Under the pieces are notes generated by a model that had not been told where the DNA came from, ran no database searches, and saw nothing but the letters and a program-made list of their open reading frames with translations. Position numbers and translations under genes: made by a program. Positions 1 to 10,700 of a DNA stretch of 64,000 nucleotides are shown piece after piece (within the stretch, counting starts at the first letter, position 1; every line of letters starts with the position of its first letter). The DNA comes from Chitinophaga sp. sic0106 (GTDB lineage: Bacteria > Bacteroidota > Bacteroidia > Chitinophagales > Chitinophagaceae), in NCBI RefSeq assembly GCF_019219075.1, contig NZ_JAHUWJ010000013.1, positions 1-64,000 on the forward strand, in the 5' to 3' direction.

Positions 1-122
1 TTTGCCGCCAGCTTCCTTCAGATTCCATCTTACAATGGACACCCTTGCTATTGGCTAATGCTTCCTACTACAAAGCGCATTCGGGACTTGCACCCTAGAG
101 CTATAACACATGCCTGGCACAC
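1..122 (-). mobile_element. Group IIC intron, 5' end (partial)
   Basis: Read on the minus strand from 122 to 1, the sequence begins GTGTGCCAGGCATG. It continues with CTCTAGGGTGCAAGTCCCGA, a CAAGGGTGTCC segment, and GGAATCTGAAGGAAGCTGG followed by CGGCAAA. This is the characteristic domain I start of group IIC introns; from memory the Oceanobacillus iheyensis intron has the same blocks in the same order. The 5' boundary is placed at 122 because group II introns start GTGYG. The insertion lies 6 nt past a terminator hairpin (129-156) in the same orientation, the usual target of class C introns. The rest of the ribozyme and any reverse transcriptase lie outside the window, so activity cannot be judged. 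Confidence 0.85.
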
Positions 123-128
123 ATAAAT

Positions 129-156
129 GGCAAACCGGATGTAACACCGGTTTGCC
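129..156 (-). terminator. Terminator hairpin of the susD operon and intron target
   Basis: A perfect 10-bp stem (GGCAAACCGG/CCGGTTTGCC) with an 8-nt loop lies about 100 nt past the SusD stop, and the minus-strand continuation ATTTAT is T-rich. Two weaker imperfect inverted repeats lie between it and the gene (about 176-200 and 217-240). The group IIC intron begins 6 nt further on. Confidence 0.7.
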
Positions 157-255
157 TTCATCATTTACAAAAAAGAGAAGGACGTAAAAACGCCCTTCTG
201 ATATATCGCGAAGATTCACGAACTTATTGGCTTAGCGAGTTAAGTTCGGAAGTAT

Positions 256-2208
256 TTAATAATTAGGATTTTGATAAGCTTTCTTTTCCGCATCGTTCAT
301 CTGCATCGCATCAATCTGCCCCTGCGGAATAGGCCGCAGGTAATGGAATGGCTGAATGGTGCGAGTAATGGTTTGCGGTGTATGATCACCGATATTCACC
401 CCTCCTATCCTGTAAGTGGCAGCTATCTCCGCCCACTTCTGCGTACGCACCAGGTCATACCAGCGATACCCTTCGCCATAGTATTCACGGGAACGCTCAG
501 CCAGGATATAATTGATATCAATAGTAGCAGGGGTAGCAGCCACCATGGCGGCGCTGTTGTCCACTACTTTCGCCACATTCTCCGCATTGCTGAAACGCCA
601 TTTCCCGGCACGGGCACGCAGTACATTAATCAGCTCCCTGGCTGATTTACCGGCCACCGGAGCTGCCCCTTTCACCGCAGCTTCCGCAGCGATGAAGTAC
701 AATTCAGATAGTTTCGCTATATTAAAAGGCCTTGTGGTAGCCGCATTCGGCTGTCCGAGCCCGCCGGCATTATCCGTGCGGTACGTACCCATCTTCCAAA
801 GACCAGGATATCTTAAGCGACTAATCCCTTGCGGAGATACCACAAAATCCGCCCTGCCAGGCAATGCACCTGCACCCACATTATTTTTTGTTGCCCAGTC
901 AGTGTAATTGATTGCAGTAGCCGGTTCACTGTTGAGGAAGGTGAGAATGGCATCACCAGGTTTCACCGGCAGTAAATTAGCATTGTAATAAGCGGGGGTA
1001 TTATCTCCCCCCTTATCCCAATTTCCCCGGTAAACCGTTACAAATGTGCCATCATAACGGGAATCATTGGTTTTGTCTGCAAAGGTGTTTTCCACCACAT
1101 CAATCGTAGGCGTCATACGGGTCCATGGGCGGCCCAGATCCTGCGTGGCTGCACGCTGCACGGTACTGGCAGCATTACTCCAGGTAGTGGCACTCTTACT
1201 GCTTCTGATCAGCGTATAGTTCCAGGTCATCATCCACACTGCAAAGTTATCCGGTGCACCACCTGAGCCATAGGTAAGACTTGAACCATTATAATACTCA
1301 CTCGATTCTGTACGATCGGCGTACAATAAAATTTCACTGTTACGATCATTGGAACCTACGCCCAGGTCGTAATACGTAGGCTGTAAAGCAAAGCTGCCGT
1401 GGTTATCAATACCAGCGGCTGCCACATCGTAGGCTGCCTGATAATACCAATGTGCATCATGGCCGTCAGGGTCCGTGCGGTTTACTTCCGGATAAGTAGG
1501 AATACTACCCGGATTTTCCAGCCACCAGGCATAGGTAAGGTAGGCTTTAGAGAGATATAAACGCGCGGCTGTTTTAGTGACGCCACCTATCACACGACCT
1601 GCATCCGGTAAGTCGCTCACCGCTTTTAACAGGTCCGGGAAAATAGCTTTGGTATATACTTCCGGTACAGTATTACGCTTACTCGTTCTTACCGGATTGG
1701 TATTGAATTTCAGCTCACCCGCTCCCAGATCCAATGGTACACCACCGTAGGTTTGCACCAGTAAGAAATAATCAAAGGCCCGGAAGAACCTGGCTTCTGC
1801 AATCAACGCATCCGGCAATCCTACTGCAGATGCATTTTCGATAATACCACTGGCGGTATTGATATCAGAATAAGATTCTCCCCAGGGAACTGCTGTCGGA
1901 GCACTGGTAGATGTTACCAACCCTACGCCGGACATGTCCATATCCTTAAAGTTACCATCGGCACTTTGTGCATAGGTGGCTTCGTCCGTACCGGTTATGC
2001 AGCCGCTGTAATAATAGGCATGCCCATAAATGTTGCGCAAATGGGCATACAGGGAAGTAATCCCTCCTTTCACCCCATTTTCTGTTTTAAAATAATCAGG
2101 TGTAAAAGAACTACGTGGTTGTTCTGTTAATATTTTTGAGCAGCCGGCCAGCAACACAGTAATCAGTGCAGCAGTGGAAAAGGATCTGCTTAGTTTGATA
2201 TTTTTCAT
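256..2208 (-). CDS. RagB/SusD family nutrient-uptake outer membrane lipoprotein
   Basis: 650-residue SusD-type surface glycan-binding lipoprotein, the lid of the SusC channel encoded 12 bp upstream. A lipoprotein signal peptide ends at a lipobox LLAGC with Cys23. The TPR-like SusD fold is indicated by the 'EARFFRAFDYFLLVQTYGGVPL' region typical of the family, a C-terminal 'LAERSREYYGEGYRWYDLVR' block and the closing 'LRPIPQGQID' motif. Length is at the upper end for the family. It is the last gene of the GH43-susC-susD operon, so it probably binds the glycan handled by that GH43. The substrate cannot be read from the sequence; arabinan or xylan is an inference from the GH43. Confidence 0.95.
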   Translation of the reverse strand: MKNIKLSRSFSTAALITVLLAGCSKILTEQPRSSFTPDYFKTENGVKGGITSLYAHLRNIYGHAYYYSGCITGTDEATYAQSADGNFKDMDMSGVGLVTSTSAPTAVPWGESYSDINTASGIIENASAVGLPDALIAEARFFRAFDYFLLVQTYGGVPLDLGAGELKFNTNPVRTSKRNTVPEVYTKAIFPDLLKAVSDLPDAGRVIGGVTKTAARLYLSKAYLTYAWWLENPGSIPTYPEVNRTDPDGHDAHWYYQAAYDVAAAGIDNHGSFALQPTYYDLGVGSNDRNSEILLYADRTESSEYYNGSSLTYGSGGAPDNFAVWMMTWNYTLIRSSKSATTWSNAASTVQRAATQDLGRPWTRMTPTIDVVENTFADKTNDSRYDGTFVTVYRGNWDKGGDNTPAYYNANLLPVKPGDAILTFLNSEPATAINYTDWATKNNVGAGALPGRADFVVSPQGISRLRYPGLWKMGTYRTDNAGGLGQPNAATTRPFNIAKLSELYFIAAEAAVKGAAPVAGKSARELINVLRARAGKWRFSNAENVAKVVDNSAAMVAATPATIDINYILAERSREYYGEGYRWYDLVRTQKWAEIAATYRIGGVNIGDHTPQTITRTIQPFHYLRPIPQGQIDAMQMNDAEKKAYQNPNY

Positions 2209-2220
2209 TTGACAGCTGGT

Positions 2221-5200
2221 TTAGAATGATAAATTGACACCAATAATGTAGTTGCGGGTAGAAGGCGTATTCACCCCAATAGTCAGCAATCTCCGCAAGC
2301 TACCGGACAAAGGCACCGCCGCATTTTCATTGCCATAGGAGTTGGTTTCAGGGTCCATACCAGATTCCTTCGTATAGGGCGACCACAACACAAACGGATT
2401 CTGCACGGTGAAGTATGCACGCAGTTTTATGTTTTTACTTTTGATCAGGCTCCTGCTGAAATCATACCCCAATGAAATAGTGCGGATCTTCAGGAAAGAA
2501 GCATCGAAGTAACCCAGTGTAGACCCATACTTTGGATTATCGCCACTCAGCGGACCAGCGGGATTCGGATATTTCGCATCCGTATTTTCCGGCGTCCAGT
2601 AGTCTACCTTCACATTATTATTTCGTGTAGTCAGGGTATTCAGATAACCTCCGGAACCATACACGGAACTAATAAGTGTACCACCATGCTGGAACACGCC
2701 TACTGCGGCCAGGTCGAAGCCTTTGTATGCCACGCGGGTATTAAAACCACCCATAAATTTAGGGTCCAGGTCCAATACCTGCCGGTCATCAGCGCCAATG
2801 GCTCTTTTCGGAGTACCGTCATCGTTAAAGCCGCCTGTGTACAATACTTTGATCATACCTACCGCACCACCCGGTTCCAGTATATTCAGGTAAGGTTCTT
2901 TCTCCTGCCACAATCCTATTTTCTTATAATCATAAACGGAGTTGATGTTGTGTCCTACAAACCAACCGTTGCCTTCATCCTTGGTGGAACCGGAAGCCAG
3001 CGCTACGAGCTTGTTACGGTTAGCATACAGGTTAAAGCCTGCATCCCAGGAAACGCCATCACGGCCACCGTCAAGGATGGTTCCATTCAGCGTAATTTCT
3101 ATACCCTTGTTCTCCGTTTTTCCGACATTGGCTGTATAGCTGTTAACACCGGAAGTTTGCGGCAGTCCTACGCTTTGCAGCAGGTCATTGGTTTGAGTAA
3201 TATAATATTCGATGGTACCTGTTAACCGATTTTGAAATAAACCGAAGTCGATACCGTAGTTCCAGGTTTTTGAATACTCCCAGCCTAAGCTGGCGTTAGG
3301 TAACTGCGTCACATAGTAGCCGATGGAATAGTTATCAGACCCAAAATTATAAGGTCTGGTACTTAAAGCACCCAGCGTAGCATAGGGATTGATCGCCTGG
3401 TTGGAAGTCTGACCAAAACCTGCACGTAGCTTGAGGGAGCTTAGCCATTTCACCTGTTGCATAAACGATTCATTGGCCACATTCCATCCTGCTGATACCG
3501 CCGGGTAAGTATGCCACTGATGGCCCGGTGCCAACCTGGAAGAACCATCAGAGCGTACCGTAGCCGATATCATATAGCGATTATCGTAAGCATACATCAC
3601 ACGGCCCATCCACGACATCAGTCCCCACAAATAATACCCCTGGTTAGCCGGGTTCACGGTAATTTCTCCTGTGGCATTGCCGAGGTTATAAAACTGGAAG
3701 GCATCGCTGGGAATACCTTTTGCAGCCATAGAAGAGGTGTTGAATTTCTGCTGCTCTGCGGAATATAAAGCGGTAACGTTTACACTATGTTTTTCCGCAA
3801 AGGTGCGGTCATAGGACAGGATGTTTTCTACCGTCCAGTGGTAGGTTTGTGAGTTGCTCACTCCTGCGGAGGACTCTGTGGTGGCATTCACACTATTCAC
3901 CCCCTGTGCGGTATAGTTACCATTGTTGCTTTGGATAAAGTCCAGGCCGAGGTTTACCCGGTATTTCAGGCCGGTTACACCAGGTATCTGCACTTCTCCG
4001 TAAGCAGAGTTATAGGTAGCAAAATTCCTGGTTTCGTTTAACCACAATCCGTTATCCGATAAACTATCCACTACGCCTTTGGTGAGTACATAGCTGTCGC
4101 CCAGCGTGGTGTTTACGGTTCTTTTAGTAGAGCCGTTTGCGTTATAGGGATTCGCCAGCGGGGACAACATCAGGTTCACTCCTACCTGGCTACCTTCACT
4201 GATATTATAGTTATTGTTGGTGGTAAAACCGATTCGGAAATGTTTGCCGATCAGCTGATCCACTCCAGCGCGGAAGGAATAGCGTGTATACCGCTGCGTG
4301 GGAATCACACCCTGGTTACGGTAATAGCCCATGCCAGCGTTATAGCTGCCACCTTCACCAGCGCCGGTTACATTCACATCCTGACTGTTTACCGTACCTG
4401 TTTGGTACAGGAGGTCCTGCCAGTCGGTATTTACTTTACCGGAGGAGTCTTCATCCACCCCCAATGCAGGGAAACGGTTGGCGATCTGTTTGAGGGTAGT
4501 GAATTCGCGAGCATCCATCATCGGGTACCTGCCGAAAACTGTTTGGTTACCCGCATAGCCGTTATAGGCAAATCTTGGTCTGGCGCCTTTCTGACCTTTG
4601 TTGGTGGTGATGAGTATAACACCGTTGGCACCACGGGAGCCATATATAGCAGTAGCGGAAGCATCTTTTAATACATCCACACTTTTGATATCATCGGGGT
4701 TCAGGTCAGCGATGGAGCCAGGAAAAGGAATACCATCCAGCACAATCAGCGGATCATTGGTGGCGGTAAGAGAGCGTGCGCCGCGGATGCGGATCTGCAT
4801 GGCGGCACCGGGCCTGCTGGATGTTTGTGCCATTTGCACACCTGCCATGCGGCCTTGCAGTGCCTGCGATACGTTGGCAGAAGGAACTTCCCGCATTGCC
4901 GTGCCGCTAATGGAGGCTACGGAGCCTGTTACCGCTTCTTTTCGTTGGGTGCCGTAACCGATAACGACCACGTCCTGCAGACTACTGGCGGTGGATACGA
5001 GTGTAATTTTAATGGAAGTACGGCCGTCGATAGCCAGCTCCTGCCGTTCGTATCCGACGGAAGTAACAATCAGCGTAGCATTGGGTGCGGCATTGATGGA
5101 GAACAGACCTTTTTCATCGGCCACTACGGCGGCGGAGCCACCTTTTACTGCTACCGATGCAAAGCCAACGGGCTCACCGCTGCTGGTAACAATACTGCCG

Positions 5201-5319
5201 GTTACGCGTACGGCCTGCGCCAATACGGTATATTGGAAAAAAATTAACAGGAAGGATAAAGCAATCGTCCCCCCCGGCAGGTTCAATCGCCTTATTTGTT
5301 GAAAGGTTGACATGAACAT
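2221..5319 (-). CDS. SusC/RagA family TonB-linked outer membrane protein
   Basis: 1032-residue TonB-dependent transporter that forms the outer-membrane channel for an oligosaccharide with the adjacent SusD. After a signal peptide (to about residue 35, ending VLAQA) comes a carboxypeptidase-regulatory-like domain ('VTGSIVTSSGEPVGFASVAV'), then the plug with 'DVVVIGYGTQRKEAVTGSV' and 'IRIRGARSLTATNDPLIVLD', which are SusC family signatures, then the 22-strand barrel ending in an aromatic 'NYIIGVNLSF'. There is no N-terminal STN domain, so it is not expected to signal through a FecR anti-sigma factor; control by the divergent hybrid two-component protein is more likely. Met1 and Met3 are both possible starts. 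It lies 44 bp after the GH43 gene. Confidence 0.96.
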   Translation of the reverse strand: MFMSTFQQIRRLNLPGGTIALSFLLIFFQYTVLAQAVRVTGSIVTSSGEPVGFASVAVKGGSAAVVADEKGLFSINAAPNATLIVTSVGYERQELAIDGRTSIKITLVSTASSLQDVVVIGYGTQRKEAVTGSVASISGTAMREVPSANVSQALQGRMAGVQMAQTSSRPGAAMQIRIRGARSLTATNDPLIVLDGIPFPGSIADLNPDDIKSVDVLKDASATAIYGSRGANGVILITTNKGQKGARPRFAYNGYAGNQTVFGRYPMMDAREFTTLKQIANRFPALGVDEDSSGKVNTDWQDLLYQTGTVNSQDVNVTGAGEGGSYNAGMGYYRNQGVIPTQRYTRYSFRAGVDQLIGKHFRIGFTTNNNYNISEGSQVGVNLMLSPLANPYNANGSTKRTVNTTLGDSYVLTKGVVDSLSDNGLWLNETRNFATYNSAYGEVQIPGVTGLKYRVNLGLDFIQSNNGNYTAQGVNSVNATTESSAGVSNSQTYHWTVENILSYDRTFAEKHSVNVTALYSAEQQKFNTSSMAAKGIPSDAFQFYNLGNATGEITVNPANQGYYLWGLMSWMGRVMYAYDNRYMISATVRSDGSSRLAPGHQWHTYPAVSAGWNVANESFMQQVKWLSSLKLRAGFGQTSNQAINPYATLGALSTRPYNFGSDNYSIGYYVTQLPNASLGWEYSKTWNYGIDFGLFQNRLTGTIEYYITQTNDLLQSVGLPQTSGVNSYTANVGKTENKGIEITLNGTILDGGRDGVSWDAGFNLYANRNKLVALASGSTKDEGNGWFVGHNINSVYDYKKIGLWQEKEPYLNILEPGGAVGMIKVLYTGGFNDDGTPKRAIGADDRQVLDLDPKFMGGFNTRVAYKGFDLAAVGVFQHGGTLISSVYGSGGYLNTLTTRNNNVKVDYWTPENTDAKYPNPAGPLSGDNPKYGSTLGYFDASFLKIRTISLGYDFSRSLIKSKNIKLRAYFTVQNPFVLWSPYTKESGMDPETNSYGNENAAVPLSGSLRRLLTIGVNTPSTRNYIIGVNLSF

Positions 5320-5363
5320 AAACAGTGTTTTTAATAGTTTTTAAAACGTGGTAGTGGAATAGG

Positions 5364-7328
5364 TTACTTAGCTGAAAAACTGAGCGAGCGGATATTCGCT
5401 GCGCCATTTGAACCGGGTGCAAAGCGGATGAAAACATCATGTTGGCCACATGACTTACCTATATCAAAGCTGATTTTTTTAAGTTTTTTTTGTGTAGACG
5501 AAATGGCTACTGTGGCAAGGGGCTGCGTGCCCGGCATGCTATCCAGGAATACTTCCAGGCGGGCATTGGCCGTGGCGGATAGTTCAAGCGTCATCTTACC
5601 GGATGGCTGGGCTTCGGTACCCAGGTCTATTCCGGCAAACATCATCCAGCCACCATTATTGCTGTCGTTGGTTACCATTTTACCATAGGGAGATGTAACC
5701 GTTTTGATGCCATAATAATTATTATAGCTAACAGCCGGCAGTGGAGCACCGCCGTCTTTATAGAGGAAGCAATCGAAATCGGCCGGTTTCCCTTTTGCAA
5801 AAAGGCCAATGCTGGTGCCTACCCAGGAATTAAAGTTGGGTTGCGTACGGTCGAGCGCCCGGCTGTTGACGGTGCTTACCTTTATCCAGTCATGACCGTT
5901 ACGGCTATACGAGGCCGTGAGCAGGTGTTCATTTCGTTCTACCATGAGCCACACTTCCTTGCCAACCGGGTTGGCTACGATGAACGTGGCGGTATCATGG
6001 TGAAAGATTAACTTCTTCCCATTATCATACCCGGTATAGAAGGCCACGTATACTTTCTGATTACCGTTGCTCAGGTAAATGCCTGCCTGATGGGAAGTAT
6101 CACTCGCATCCAGGTCAACTTTGGTAATGGCGGTATAGAAATGATCGGTTTCTTTTTGCACCAGGTGGGTTTGGGCTGTATCTGGTTGCAGCCTGATCCA
6201 GCCTTTCCTGTCGGTGAGGGAGTAGTGGGCACCTGCATACCTGTTCAGAAAGTGCCAGCATGGGTGCAGACTGGCATCTTCAAAATGGTCGCTGCAGGCA
6301 GTGCGCCATGTAATGCCACCCTGCGGCAGGTTAGGTTTTGTAACAGGAGTGCTTACCGGTGGAAGTCCCCAGGGGCGGTCACCTTCCCAGATAACCTGAT
6401 AGAGAGATGTTTGTCGCCCCATACCGGACCAGTCATCCGTGTCCGTTTTTTGATAGCTCTGCCCCAGCGTCCACCAGGTACCGTCCGGAAGTTGCACGGG
6501 TGCCGTAATATGATTAGGGCTTCTGAACGCATTTTCCGGATCTGGCGATGGTTTGAAGAAGTTGCCCAGTCGCTCCCATTTGGTGGAGTCGGCCGTTAAA
6601 GCGGTGGCACGCAATACGTATTGACCGCCGGATACATCGCCGGCAGGGAAATAATAGTAATATCCGTTTCGCTTACACATCACGGGTCCTTCGGCCCAGC
6701 TGTACTGGAGATTAGCATTGATCCAGTCGAGGTTGATGACGGTATCGGTCAATTGTCCTTCCTGGTTGAGTGCACGTAGGCGGTTTACTTTCTGGCCGTT
6801 TTTGATGACCATATAGGGCTTTCCATCATCGTCTACAAAGATGGAGTTGTCGTAGCCCAGGTTGCCGGTGGCGGAATCGGTTTTCACCGGTACCGGTGCC
6901 GACCATGGCCCGTAAGGTGTGGCCGCTTTGGAAAACCATTGGCCTCCCGAGGAAAAATAGATCCAGTAGGAGCCGTAGAAATAGGTAATGGCTCCCTGCC
7001 ACACGCCACCTGATGGTTTGTCGGCCACCATGGTGGAGTGCGAAGGAGGCAGCACCCGCGTGATTATTTTCCAGTGCACGAGATCCCTGGAATGATAAAC
7101 CGGCAGGTAGGGATTAAAATGAAAGGAAGAACCACAATGATAGAAATCATCACCTACTTTTAAAAGGGTAGGGTCCGGATGATCACCGGGAAGTACAGGA
7201 TTGACATAAGTCAATTCCTTCGTGTAGCGTTCCAGGGATTGCTGATCAGCAGTACTGGTTTGTGCATGTAATAATGTGACTGGCAGGCATAGCAATACCA
7301 TACCTAAAAGGCTGCGCTTCAAGTTCAT
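5364..7328 (-). CDS. Glycoside hydrolase family 43 protein with C-terminal CBM6
   Basis: Secreted beta-xylosidase/alpha-arabinofuranosidase-type enzyme of about 654 residues. The start was set at 7328 because MNLKRSLLGMVLLCLPVTLL begins a clean signal peptide; the frame stays open upstream, but that extension is not peptide-like. Order: GH43 five-bladed propeller (about 40-340) with the general base in 'PGDHPDPTLL' (Asp52) and the acid in 'WAEGPVM'; a beta-xylosidase C2-like sandwich (about 350-520); and a CBM6-like module (about 530-654) with 'GGWMMFAGIDLG'. It is the first gene of the operon with susC and susD and faces the hybrid regulator across a 456-bp spacer. Exact specificity (xylan, arabinan or arabinoxylan) is unresolved. 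Confidence 0.92.
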   Translation of the reverse strand: MNLKRSLLGMVLLCLPVTLLHAQTSTADQQSLERYTKELTYVNPVLPGDHPDPTLLKVGDDFYHCGSSFHFNPYLPVYHSRDLVHWKIITRVLPPSHSTMVADKPSGGVWQGAITYFYGSYWIYFSSGGQWFSKAATPYGPWSAPVPVKTDSATGNLGYDNSIFVDDDGKPYMVIKNGQKVNRLRALNQEGQLTDTVINLDWINANLQYSWAEGPVMCKRNGYYYYFPAGDVSGGQYVLRATALTADSTKWERLGNFFKPSPDPENAFRSPNHITAPVQLPDGTWWTLGQSYQKTDTDDWSGMGRQTSLYQVIWEGDRPWGLPPVSTPVTKPNLPQGGITWRTACSDHFEDASLHPCWHFLNRYAGAHYSLTDRKGWIRLQPDTAQTHLVQKETDHFYTAITKVDLDASDTSHQAGIYLSNGNQKVYVAFYTGYDNGKKLIFHHDTATFIVANPVGKEVWLMVERNEHLLTASYSRNGHDWIKVSTVNSRALDRTQPNFNSWVGTSIGLFAKGKPADFDCFLYKDGGAPLPAVSYNNYYGIKTVTSPYGKMVTNDSNNGGWMMFAGIDLGTEAQPSGKMTLELSATANARLEVFLDSMPGTQPLATVAISSTQKKLKKISFDIGKSCGQHDVFIRFAPGSNGAANIRSLSFSAK

Positions 7329-7403
7329 AACGTGTTGAATGGGATACGCTTCAAATGTAGTACTACCGGCCGTGGAGCGATGGCTCAAATGTTGAAAATA
7401 TGG

Positions 7404-7611
7404 CAACAAATGTTCAGCGCGGCGGACAATCATTGCCTTGCCATCATTATAAGGAGGTGGACGGGAGATTTTTGCCTCGCAACACAAATGTCTACCTGAA
7501 TAAAAAATAACAACTGTTCAGCGCGGTAAAGAATCGTTGCCTGCCCGCCCTCATAAAGCGGTGGAAGGTAGATTTTAAACAGGCTACATAAATGTCTGCC
7601 TGACACTTAAA
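7404..7611. repeat. Tandem imperfect ~104-bp repeat in the divergent GH43/regulator spacer
   Basis: Two adjacent units start near 7404 and 7511. Both contain TGTTCAGCGCGG (7411-7422 and 7515-7526, exactly 104 bp apart), an AATCrTTGCCT block, a GGTGGA..G.AGATTTT block and an AAATGTCTrCCTGA block. The 456-bp spacer 7329-7784 contains no convincing gene; the short minus-strand frames crossing it lack coding features. The repeats lie where HTCS binding sites for the GH43 operon would be expected, but no binding motif is known to me for this regulator. Confidence 0.7.
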
Positions 7612-7784
7612 AACAAAAAACAAGTAGGGAAATGCCAGATTTTTTTTAGCCACTGAGTTAACAAAGCTGTTTTTTATCCTATATTGTACATAGGAAAATG
7701 ACCACGGATTTCCTTTGAAGCACCAATTCGCATCCAGTTCGCACGTTATTCGGATCAATTACAGCTAACGCCACCAGCATTCAT

Positions 7785-10700
7785 ATGACAAGCAACCAAA
7801 AACGGCCTTTCTGCTATAAAAGACACATTATTTTAATTGTCTTATTGACACTTTATAAATTATCTACTGCCCAACCCTTTCATTTCAGGGCTTTGAGCAC
7901 GAGTGGCGGTATCCGATCCAGCACTATCAATGCCATTATCAAAGACCGGTTTGGCCTCATGTGGTTTGCCACCGATGATGGCCTGGCGCAATACGACGGC
8001 ACCAACTTTACGGTATACCGGAATAAGAATAATGATCCTCATAGTCTGCCCGCCAATGAAATTCCGGCCATTTATGAAGACAGGAGCGGCACCATCTGGA
8101 TAGGCACCAGCGGCGGCTCCCTGAGCATGTACGACCGGAAACATGATAATTTCCTCAACTTTCCGGCAGGTCAGGGGCCTAACAGCCTGGGGAGCAACGT
8201 AGTTAAAGCCATTACCAGTGATCACCATGGCAGGATATGGGTAGGACATTTCAGAGGCCTGGATATTATTGATCCTGTGACCAAAAAAATAACTCCTTTT
8301 GCAGATGCGAAGCAGCAGGCTGTGAATACGACTATCATTTGTTTATTTGAAGACAGTCGGCAAAGAATGTGGATCGGTACCAATGAAGGGTTGTTTATGC
8401 TGGAACAGCAGGGCCATTCTCTTAAAAAATTCTTGCATCATCCTGCAAATCCTCAGAGCATTTGCAGTAATGTGGTGCGTGATATAAAGGAAGATAAAAA
8501 CGGAAATATATGGGTAGCCACCACCGATGGGCTATGTATGACGAATACTAACCTGCAGGGCTTTACCACCTACCGCCACGCGGCTACCGGCTCCAACAGC
8601 ATCAGCAGTAATTCCGTGAATGCCCTGGAAGTAGATGAGCATAACCGGATCTGGGTGGGATCTACCTCCGGGCTGGACCTGCTCAACCCTGCTACCGGGC
8701 AGGTGGAAACACTCACCTATGATAAAGGGAACGGGCAAACGATGCGGCTAAAGGACGTTAACTCCATTCATATTGATAAAGACGGCCTTTACTGGGTGGG
8801 GACCTACCGCAATGGCATCATTAAGTACGACAGCCACCTGAACCTTTTCAACCTGGTGCAGCATGATCCCTTCAACAAGCAGGGATTGCCTGCTTCCATT
8901 GTTACGTCCTTTGCAGAAACAGCAAATGGAAAAATCTATGTAGGCACTGACATGGGTGGTGTTGCCCTCTTTGATCCCGGCCACAAAACATTTGAACAAC
9001 TCGGACTACGATCCGCTATCAAAGGTTGTGAAAAAGGTATTCGGGTAGTGTCCCTATTGCTAACCCAAAACAATCAATTACTGGTAGGTACTTTCTTCGA
9101 CGGTTTGTTTGTGTACGATATTGGTACCGGGCATTACAAACAGCTCACAAAGGAAAACAGTCCCCTGCTCAACTCCAACGATATTTTTTCCCTGACGGCC
9201 GACAGCAAAGGGCGTATCTGGATAGGTACCAATGGAGGCGGCTTTACGGTACTGACTCCGCAATTACAATTAATAGCACGTTATACCCGCGAACCAGGTC
9301 CTAATGATTCTACACTGCCATTGAATCCTTACATCCGGGATATCCGGGAAGACCACGCCGGCAACTTCTGGATTGCTACACATGGCGGTGGCATTGCCAG
9401 GCTGGATGCATCACTCCGCCATTTCACCGTATACACCACTTACAATAACCATTTACCAGGCGATAAGATTTTTTCTATCCTGGAAGATAAACAAGGCAAC
9501 ATCTGGGTAGGTAGTTATGGCGGAGGATTAGGGTTGCTGGATAAAAAGACCAACCAGTTTGTAACCTTCACAGAAGAAGATGGGTTATTAAATAATAATA
9601 TCTACAAAATTCTGCAAGACAATAACGGATTGCTATGGTTATCCACCAATGAGGGCATCTGCAGCTTTGACCCGGGCTCCCGTAAGTTCAATAACTATAC
9701 ATTCCATAACAGTGTGCAGCATAACAACTTTGTACGTGGCTCCGGCATACTGGCGGCCAACGGTACCCTATACATGGGCGGCCTGGAAGGTTTCAACTAT
9801 TTCCATCCGTCAGGTTTAAAAAAGAATACCAATGCACCGGCTGTTTTGTTTACGGACCTACGGATTGCAAACAGGTCAGTTAAACCCTCGCCGCAGGGGC
9901 CGATTAAAGAGAACATCAGTATTACAGACAGGATAGATTTAGACTACCGGCAAAATTTTGCCATCAGTTTTGTAGGGCTAAACTATACCGCACCAGAGCA
10001 AAATCAATATGCATACAGGCTGGAGGGATTTGAAAAAGATTGGAATTACACCGGAAATAGTAACACTGCCGCCTACACGAACCTGGATCCTGGCGAATAC
10101 GTATTGCGGGTAAAAGTTAGTAATAACGACGGCGTATGGAATGAAACAGGCAAATCCATACGGATCATCGTGCACCCGCCATTGTGGCGTACCACCTATG
10201 CCTATGGTGCATATCTGCTGGTAGCCATTGGCCTGCTACTGTTGATGCGGTATAAAGGTATTCAGAAAGTAAAAAAGAAATTTGCAGAGCGGCAGCAGCA
10301 AATGGAGCGGGAGCAGGAACGCCGCGAAGCAGCGCGTATACACGAACTGGACCGGTTAAAGATCAAGTTCATCACCAACCTGAGTCATGAATTCAGAACA
10401 CCAATTTCTTTAATCCTGGGCCCTATTGATACGCTGATACGCAAGGAAAAAAACGATCACTCCTTTAATCAGTTACGCATGATCCGGCAAAACGGCCGGC
10501 GGCTGCTCAATCTGGTAAACCAGCTGCTGGATTTCCGAAAGCTGGAGGAGCAGGAATTAAAACTGCAGGTATCTGACGGAGAGTTTATAGCCTTCGTACA
10601 TGAAGCTACCGATTCCTTCAGAGATATGGCGGAGCGAAAGAAAATCAGCTTAAACTTTGAAAGCAGTGTACATACAATGTTTGCGCAATTTGACCATGAT

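Noticed and set aside
7492..7758. 88-codon minus-strand frame in the PUL control region
   Set aside because: It covers part of the tandem repeat; composition is not protein-like, and the repeats are better explained as regulatory DNA.
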